Both the position numbers and the translations under genes were made by a program. Positions 56,515-64,000 of a stretch of DNA of 64,000 bases are shown here, in pieces; position 1 is the stretch's first letter; every line of letters starts with the position of its first letter. Source of the stretch: Branchiostoma floridae. Lineage: Eukaryota > Chordata > Leptocardii > Amphioxiformes > Branchiostomatidae. The stretch is from positions 20,131,600-20,195,599 of the forward strand of contig NC_049991.1 in the NCBI RefSeq assembly GCF_000003815.2, in the 5' to 3' direction. Below the pieces are notes generated by a model that was not told the origin of the DNA, did no database searches, and worked only from the letters and a program-made list of their open reading frames with translations.

Positions 56515-59500
56515 TCAGTTGACAGGCGGATACCACTCGAATGTAGGAGCCACATTCGGCCCTATGTTGGGGTCACCGTCAGGGTCGATGGGCGTTTGGA
56601 CCATTTTCTTGGCATCCACGGTCAGGGATGACATCAGGCCGAAGCACTTCTTCATGTTGCCGGGGTTTCCGTTGAACATGTCGTGCAGGCACCTGAGCAG
56701 TACAGGTTGAGGAATGAAGTGGTTAGAGAGATGGTTGGAACCAAACCTGTCTTGCAGTTCATCGCCAAGCAGAGAGTTCAGCGGTTTGCCTACCTGACAA
56801 GAATGCCAACCACCCAGCCAGCGTTAAGAGCCTACACCTCCAGACACTCAGGTGTCAGGGCTAGAGGGAGACCACGCCACAGATGGATAGATGAAGCAGC
56901 AGAGTCCCTGACTGCAGAGAGACGCTACTCACCTGGCTGCAGAGAGACGTCTACATCTCCCCACGACGTACACCCCCCCCCCCCCCGGCACAAGCAGAAG
57001 GATAAAGTAAAGTAAGTAAGTAAAGTACCTGAGCAGACTGGTGTACTTCTCGTTGAAGCGGTCAGACATCTTACGGGCCCTGGAGCCGGGCGGGTACTTG
57101 GAAGAGCTTGGGTTGGGGAGAGTGGGCCACACTGCGTTCTCATAGAAGGGTATGGGGGCACCGGCGAACTCATAAGTCTTATTACAACAGACACCACATG
57201 GGGTGAAGAAATCGTGTTCAGACTTCTGGTAGCCGTGGGTGCACTGCTCGCCACTGTATCGTTTCTGCCCTTGCTCGGTATAAGCGTTATGGTGCTGAGC
57301 CGCAACCAACGCTTTGCCATGTGCTATCTCCGCAAACTTGTAATAGTGGCTGAGTTCATCTTCGCCTTCTGGCCCCTTGTAAAATGCATCGCAGGGATCT
57401 CCGCCCTCTCCTTGGTCGAGGATTTGATGTATTGCCTCGATTGCCGTACACACGTCTGTCACGTACTCTGTGGATGGCACGGGATACTGCTTTGTCGTGT
57501 TTTGGTCGAACGTCAGACTGCCGTGGCCGTTGTCGTAGAGATCTATCATAGGGCATAATATCTTGTGGATGTATATGGCACCTATGCTGGCTGGGTCATA
57601 ATCTTTTACGTCATCCTTGCACTTTTTTTCCACGTTCTTTATCAGCTCTGGACATCCGGCGGCATTCGATTGTAAATTGGTCGTGAACATGAATGCCAAA
57701 TTAAGAACCCTAACAATATGTGAATACGCATTCACCAAGCATTCTGGTTTCTCTATCCCCATAAAGACGTCATGTATCTGGTGGAGAGAACACTTGGCCA
57801 GCTGTATGTTAAGATCCGGGCGGCATCCCGCGGGCAGTGGACCTGGATAAGTCGGGATGACGGACGCGTTCAGGACCGGAGTCCCTCCGATAGCATTGAG
57901 GATGTTGGCCACCAATGCCATGTGGTACATTTCCTGTACCACGATGCCTTTCAGCAGGCCGGCGACTTTAGTGTTGAAGCCGTCCTTGATGCTGAAGTAG
58001 GCGCTTAGATACGGGGGGATCGTGGCCAGCTCCAACCGCAGTGCTAGTTGAAGATTTTCTTTCAACTCGTCTAATTTCATAGCTTGGTTTTCAAGACTAT
58101 ACTTTCTGTCGTCCTGTTCTAACCAGTGTATAAGCATGCCCCTGTGTGCCGGGGAGAGATCACGTGTGACGGGCATGTGGTTTGGATCCTCTATAGGCAG
58201 CTTCAGGGAGTGCAGCAACTGTTTCCTCGTAGAATCCCGCACCACTTCTTTGTAGGAGGCGAGATTGAAGAGCGGCTTCATGACAGGATACAGGTTGTCG
58301 TATCGCTGAAATATCGGATAAATGTCATCGACCCATGTGTAAGGCGGTTCGCTTTCAGGTTTACAATATAAGTGTATTGTCGTCTTAAGGTTTTGGGGAA
58401 AGGCTACTTCTGTGCCATTCTCGGGTTGCACAGTGATATCATAGTCGTATAACTGCCCATCGACTTGATATCCTTTCCTCGTCTCCAGCCCTGCTGGTTT
58501 GCTGCAATCAAGACCCTCCCTGTCTGTCGTAAATATGATAGATGCAAGCCCTTGGTAATTTGTGATAAATTGGCCAGGTGACGGGTGAAAACTTTCATAG
58601 TCAGGGCCGAGGGTAATTGCATCTGTAGGACTGCAGATGTCCTTTCGATCAGTGCTGAGCGTAACATTTAACTTGACAGGGTGATTCTTGACAGGGTTGC
58701 CAAACCTTGTAGCAAATATTTTCAATGTCCAGGAAACCTTGTCAGACTCATCATCGTCTGCCGTACGTGTCGACTCAGTAATTGACTCTGGAATCCGAAA
58801 AACTCTGTCTTCTGCTGCACCAATGTACAGCCCTTCATGGTGCTCAACAAGAACCGGTAGGCACTGTTTCTGAGCCCCTTGGCTGGGCGGGGCTTCTTCC
58901 TTAACGACCATCACGACCACAGGCCCCTTTGCCTTTCTATCCTGGCCGGCAATGTCCATAATGACAATCCCCGCATCTCGCAGTAGCCACTCATCGGCAG
59001 TATAATCAAAGGACCCGACGTTGATTTCAGGGTTGTGAAGTATGTCGTCACAGTTCGTGATCATTCCGTCATCCATTTTCAAAGACGTTTTATTGTAGAT
59101 CAGGAGAAGGAGCAGGTTGCCACGGTCGACGAGTGTACCGTTAAGGTGTGTTGGTAAGCTATTGCTGAGGTCTACCACGACTTTGTTGTTCTTCTCGTCT
59201 ATGTAGAACGGTGCATGGTAGTAGTCCTTCATCTCTGGCAGGATCGGCTGTCCGTTTAAGGCAGTGATTAGCCCCTGTCCCCACAGCATTCTGTTAAACT
59301 CGGGAAATCCAAGCTTCTGGGTCTCCACATCGTCCACGGTCGAGATGCTTCCGATGACTCGCCCATGGGCAAAGTTGTGGGTTCGCGGATCTTCGTTCAT
59401 CATGTCTACCGTGAACTTTACGTACAAGGTCTCAGCCGCCGCAGAGGAACCGCCACGAGGATACTTGAGTTGGTCGACGAATGTTGAGACTATGTTAACC

Positions 59501-61097
59501 TGTGTATCATTTTCGCCATCATCTTTCTGATCCAACCACCTCACACCCTCCAGCACAGAACTCCAGTACCCTGACGATCCGGGATCCCCGATACACTTAT
59601 TCTCCTTACATCGTTGCCATATGTCCATCACTGTATTGACCTTAAACTTGCCTTGAAAAGCGCCCTCTACCCCGACATGAAGGCCATATAGTTGAGACGT
59701 GTACATCTGGTAGTAAGGGTCCAGATCCACCATCTTGGAGGCCACGGTGTCGTTACTTCCTGTGAGGAAAAATTATCTGACTAAGGTACTTTTGTAATAA
59801 TAATAATAATATCGGGTGTATTTGCAGCCAGTAGGTACCCAAAGTGATAAGTAATGAAGCTGTTTGACGTGGTCGAAGCGCCTCCTCGAGCACGGGACCC
59901 CCGTTTTACGTCCCTCCCGGAAGACGATGCTTCGTGAGGCTACAGAATCCGGTCGTCCTTGGTTGGTCTCCCATCCAAGAACTGACCGGACTACGCGTTG
60001 CTTAACTTCCGAGATCGAGGGATCGGGTGTATCCAACGCGTCACATACCTTAACTACACTGTATTGTTTGTTTGTTTGTTTGTTTCATTTGTATTGCATA
60101 CCCAGTGATTCATCTCATGACGTATACCGGGTGAATCTGTTAGCGGTTGCTTTGGGAGATACACGGTGCCAGTATAAATCTACTGGATATATTTGTCATA
60201 GTTGGTAAATACCACGTACACACATCTAACTCCAGGTGTCATTTAAGCCATTGCAAGATAATTTCACAGGTAAGTCAGACAGGTACGCCTGGAAATTATT
60301 CCCTACAATAGCGATAAATCCTATACAAGCCTAATAATTGTTGTCTCCAGTATCAAATAACAAACTATTACCATTCCCAGGCATTTATTGCTAATTTTAA
60401 AAATTAGCTAAATTAGCTAAATTTACTACCACATGCTAATCCCACTTTTCACACAGTGGTTACGGTTTAAATCAAGAGCTACAAACGATAACCTGAACAC
60501 ACCTGTGATGCGTTTCCCCACCATGGGATCGTTGGTTGTGCACTTTCCGTACTCGTAGCAGACTTTGGTAACTGTACAGTTGACAAGTCGGAAGTCACCG
60601 CCGCCTTTCGGGTTCCAGTTGCAGTGCGGGAAGGTGTAGTTGGGGTAGCATGGCGGGTTTCGGTTTATGTTGAAGTTGTAGATGTTGAAGTTATAAGGGT
60701 CGTTGTTCATGGTCATTGTGTCGGCGAGGAATTGTCCGGAAAAGTGCAGTCGAGGAAATCCTGCGCAACGCAAAAAAAATCTATGTCAAAGATACCATTG
60801 GCAAGTAGGTTTCAGAAACCATAAGGAAAAAAGTAAAAAGCCCGACAGAACGAAACGCATAGAAACACGTAAAAAACATCTGGAGTCGAACCTTTGCTTG
60901 GAGAGTAAAAAAAAAACACCTTCAAACTTCAACGTAATCCGTTGGGTGACAAGTGTTTTGAAATATCAGTAAGTTGAGTGATCAGGATTGATGAAGAAGA
61001 ATAAAGACTACAGAAACGTACCTGATTCTGATGTTGCCAACAGCCCTAGGACCAGAACGACCATGAGCCATGGTTTCAGTGACGTTGCCGTTGCCAT
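56515..61097 (-). CDS. Secreted VioB/RebD/StaD-like protein with ferritin-like domain
   Basis: Four exons: 61022-61097, 60503-60760, 57029-59759, 56515-56692, giving 1080 residues with consistent phases; the third exon alone is 2731 nt. A signal peptide (MATATSLKPWLMVVLVLGLL) is followed by FPRLHFSGQF, the hallmark start of bacterial VioB/RebD/StaD chromopyrrolate-type synthases. Further shared marks: LYPVMKPLF, MPVTRDLS, LELATIPPYLSAYFSI (about 687-702), QEMYHMALVANILNAIGGTP (about 719) with an ExxH, and DQGEGG (about 892) then SHYYKFAEI (about 912). These fit a ferritin-like metal-binding fold. Bacterial members are about 1000-1100 residues and dimerise an indole pyruvate imine. The animal substrate is unknown. 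It has many Cys and NxS/T sites, as expected for a secreted protein. Family call strong; function inferred. Confidence 0.87.
56693..57028 (+). pseudogene. Non-LTR retrotransposon tail in the last VioB-like intron
   Basis: On the plus strand, opposite to the host gene, an open stretch encodes KQRVQRFAYLTRMPTTQPAL, then GRPRHRWIDEAAESL. This R-W/F-G-H/Y-x-x-R-M ... GRPxxRWxDE pattern is the usual C-terminal end of non-LTR reverse-transcriptase polyproteins. Only this tail is present, so it is a 5'-truncated remnant. A run of C (56978-56993) and agtaagtaag follow. Confidence 0.65.
59868..60035 (-). mobile_element. 5S rRNA-headed SINE fragment, second copy
   Basis: The minus strand reads ggaagttaagcaacgcgtag then gttcttggatgggaga, followed by the same body as 25893-26060, about 85 percent alike. 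It sits in the VioB-like intron between exons 2 and 3. The element, not a 5S gene, is indicated by the joined body. Confidence 0.65.
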
Positions 61098-61124
61098 GGT
61101 GGCAGTATCAAGGCGTGATTGACA

Positions 61125-61172
61125 AACCAGTGGAAGATCTATGTGTGGCTGCCTGTAACAGTATATATATTA
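61125..61172 (-). promoter_or_regulatory. TATA box and start region of the VioB-like gene
   Basis: TATATATAT lies at 61162-61170, about 65 bp above the signal-peptide ATG (61095-61097). That predicts a transcript start near 61130 and a short 5' leader of about 35 nt. The TATA box suggests regulated or tissue-specific expression. Confidence 0.55.
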
Positions 61173-61636
61173 AGTACAAATGAGAATGATGTGATCTTAT
61201 GATACTTTTGAACTGTATCTTTCTCCATAAATGCAAACTAGCTTTAAGAGTGTTTCAGGTCTGTTGAATATTTAAACAGGCTCCAGCTTAATTCCGGAAA
61301 CCCTTCAGTTAATAATTTGTAAAAACAGATTTACCAAATGAATCGATATTTGTATGTTATATTAAAATGTAAGGAATGCGTGGGCTGTAATTAGATGTCT
61401 CTATGGACAAAGCCAATTCCCTGAACTCTGGAACTTCTGGCAGAATTCCCCAGAGTTTTGAGACCTAATTCAGAATTCTCTAGAATTCAGTGAGAACCAG
61501 AGAAAGACGTCTGGAGAATTCTGGCATCCTGAGTCAAAATCGCAACCTAAATATTCATTATCCTTTAACAGATCAAAGATATTATTTCATTTGGAAATAT
61601 TTTCAAATAATCAAGGCTTTCCAGTGTTTCACTCTA

Positions 61637-62060
61637 AGTGCCCCTTCCCACGAATGAGCCGGAATGCCGTCTGAATGAAAATTCTTTGATGTATATTCCT
61701 GGGTGTATTATAAATTTCTCCCTGCATTTTTGCCCTATACTGTAGCCGTCCCCGTGAATGTTTTGTCATGCTCAAAACTTTAAAGTGGAAAACTATCGAA
61801 CGGCATTCAAAATGTATTCTAACTGCAGTATGACCGCACTGTACGGCATTCCGACATTATTCAAGACATGCTGATCTCATTCGATGGAGAACCGGACAAA
61901 GACAAGAAATTGGCACAAATATCCAGAATACAGTGAGGATTTTTTGGGCTGCTGGAAATTCCCTTCGGGGAACGATAGAATGCAGAATAGCATGATGCAA
62001 CTACGCACACGCGGACTAAAAATTCTTCAGATGCCTATCCATTTTGGGAATTCCTGACAA
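61637..62060. repeat. Second, decayed copy of the 509-899 repeat family
   Basis: It shares gaatgagccggaatgccgtc and tgtcatgctcaaaact (the inverse of agttttgagcatgaca at 715-730) with 509-899. The right end is eroded. Confidence 0.55.
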
Positions 62061-63437
62061 ACGGACGCACACTATACTATTAGGCGTCGGCACTGAGGCG
62101 TCGCCAAAAAACTGACGCAGTCTTGGTGGGGCAGAATGTGCAACAAGCCCTGATGGTATTTACCCCTTCGGGTCTTTACCATCAAAAGGGGCGTGACCGA
62201 GACACAAAACTCTAGCTGACTGAAATTGGAATAAACTCAGATTGTTTCAATTTCCTGTCTGTCTCCACTGACGCAGTGTGCTGTTTCTGAAAGTCTAGAA
62301 ATATAATTGTAAACCGGAGATGGTGAAGGGTTAAGTCTTGCTCTGTTTTCTAATCTTCAAGTTTCGTCTGATTTTCACTCGAGCGGACAAAGCTCACTGT
62401 GGGACAAGTACAGAACACGCCTTGGGCCGTATACTGTTTATCATAACAGTTAAAGCATTTGGCACCCAAAACAAGGTCAATAACTACGCTCTTATACTGA
62501 CCTCAACATGACTTACACACTTCATAATCAAACAGAACGAATACACGATCCTTGAACTGCTGAAACTAAAAAAAATCAGCTTTAAGAAAGCACACCCCTC
62601 ACCTGCTCAACACCGCAGCCTCGAGCAAACTGGCTGGGCGCACCTCAGAGCGGAAGTTATGTTTTTATCTTAAACTTTTGTTTCTCGTCACCTTTTGCTA
62701 GGACGAGGAAGAAAACGTCAACGAGTTAACTTGTTCTATCATTAGTTTTGCAAATTACTTTCTGACTTACATTTTCGACGGATCAACTCTAGTCTTTGTC
62801 AAGACACGGACGTAACGTCACAGAAACATTGGATTGTCCATTCCAAGACACGAAACATGTTATCTATTTGATCAAGCCGCCGTTGCCATTGGTGCGAAGA
62901 ACCTGTTCAACAGGTGAGCCAGACTAGACATCACCCTGTACGTGACAATTTTACAGATGCGTTGGCCCTACTGATTAACACATCATAACGCACCAATATT
63001 TGTCATATGCATATCTAAACGAACATCATCATAATTCTAAACGATATTTCCACCATTGTTTATCATTCTACCCCTTCCACACTATGGGATGCTTCCTATG
63101 TAAGTATAGAATACAGCGCGGTGTATTCCGTATCGCCCGAAGTACATGGGCCCGGCCGCGGGTAGGATCGCCCGAAGTACGGGGGTTAGCCGACCCCTTT
63201 GGGGGGTCTCGGGCAGAGTGTGATGCGAACAGAGGAGGCGGCAGCAAATTTCTTTTGTGGGGGCAAAATATTGGTGATAGATTTGTGAGTATGTGCAGGG
63301 CTGAAGGCCCGACTTGTCACGTCCGGTGTTCTGCCTGGCTTTGCAGAGTGGAGTTCATGTCGGGAGCAGCATTTTCGTGACATCACAGACAGCCTACCGT
63401 GACGACGCACCCATTCTCATATTAAAGCCTACACGAT

Positions 63438-63562
63438 GACACGGACCAAGCATTCCCCTTCCTGTTCTTTGTTCTATTCCCGGTAAAAGACATGGTAAGA
63501 GGGATATGCCTTTTACCAGGAATATAACAAAGAACAGCTAAGGGGGATGCTTGGTCTGTGTC
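63438..63562. repeat. Imperfect hairpin, about 60-bp arms
   Basis: Left gacacggaccaagcattccc, right gggatgcttggtctgtgtc, with ttctttgttctattcc/ggaatataacaaagaa further in. A MITE-like palindrome near the right end of the window. Confidence 0.7.
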
Positions 63563-64000
63563 AACGCCGACGCTCCCCCAATACATTTTCACCATGTCCA
63601 GCGCTTTAGGCGCGAGCCGTCGCAAGGGAGGTTTGGAAAATCTAAAATCTGGACCCTTTGAAACAACATTTCCTGCCTTTTCTGGGACAAATTTTGCTGG
63701 TGGACTAGCTAGGTTTATGAAATTTCTATTGGTGAAAAAATACACGAGTTTCAGCAGCAATGGTTTTTTTGGGGGGCCATGCCCCCAGAACATATTTTGC
63801 GGTCAGCCTTTTTACCGGAAAACACAAGAAAACACACGAAGGAGTGTATAATCTACTGAAATACAGTATGTTTTGATGAGTAAACATGACAGGTCGCTAT
63901 GTTTTGCCACAGAATAATCTACATATGGCCCTGGAATGAAGAAATCGTCAGAAAATGTGCCGCCGCCACTGGCGAATACACCTTATGTGAATTTTCTTTA

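Larger units (their letters stand above)
61173..64000. other. Upstream intergenic DNA, right end of window
   Basis: Contains the repeat at 61637-62060, the hairpin at 63438-63562 and a tcgcccgaagtac repeat at about 63132-63180 that resembles 2325-2345. No open frame shows recognisable protein features. Confidence 0.6.

Noticed and set aside
58000-59745. Bacterial contamination as the source of the VioB-like gene
   Set aside because: The coding sequence is split by GT-AG introns, has a eukaryotic signal-peptide exon, and one intron carries a 5S-headed SINE of the same family as elsewhere in the window.
62130-62220. Hairpin tgatggtatttacccc / ttcgggtctttaccatca as a regulatory RNA
   Set aside because: A short isolated stem without conserved context. 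It could belong to a repeat, and nothing supports a function.

Overview
The window is animal nuclear DNA: intron-rich genes with GT-AG junctions, many MITEs and SINEs, two 100-base assembly gaps and no bacterial signals. The gene content (intron-rich Integrator subunit 1, an MBOAT7 orthologue, tandem collagen-fibrinogen genes, a VioB-like gene) and the repeat style suggest a cephalochordate such as Branchiostoma. That assignment is inference; no database search was possible. Exon boundaries come from hand translation, splice consensus and frame continuity, plus remembered family sequences.

Layout. (1) 1061-25233, minus strand: INTS1, 29 recognisable coding exons covering the N-terminal part of the protein. 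The C-terminal part lies left of the window, and one exon is probably lost in the gap at 6552-6651. (2) 26408-36777, plus strand: MBOAT7, head to head with INTS1 across a short shared promoter region, with two alternative last exons that each carry the catalytic histidine motif. (3) 39939-44073 and 45489-48638, minus strand: two tandem four-exon genes for type II membrane proteins with a furin-like site, a collagen stalk and a C-terminal fibrinogen domain. (4) 50281-54597: a foldback mobile element with roughly 1.1-kb outer arms, an inner minisatellite built of splice-site-like sequence, and an 11-bp flanking direct repeat. (5) 56515-61097, minus strand: a secreted 1080-residue protein resembling full-length bacterial VioB/RebD/StaD, with a ferritin-like core. 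The rest is introns and intergenic DNA full of repeats.

Together: INTS1 and MBOAT7 look like housekeeping genes sharing a divergent promoter. The two fibrinogen genes look like membrane-tethered or sheddable lectins that share a duplicated core promoter. The VioB-like gene is the most unusual item: a tryptophan-dimerising type of enzyme fold behind an animal signal peptide.

A recurring oddity is partial duplication of exons across one splice junction, at least seven times in INTS1 and three times in MBOAT7. Haplotype merging in a polymorphic assembly could explain some of these, so they need checking in raw reads.
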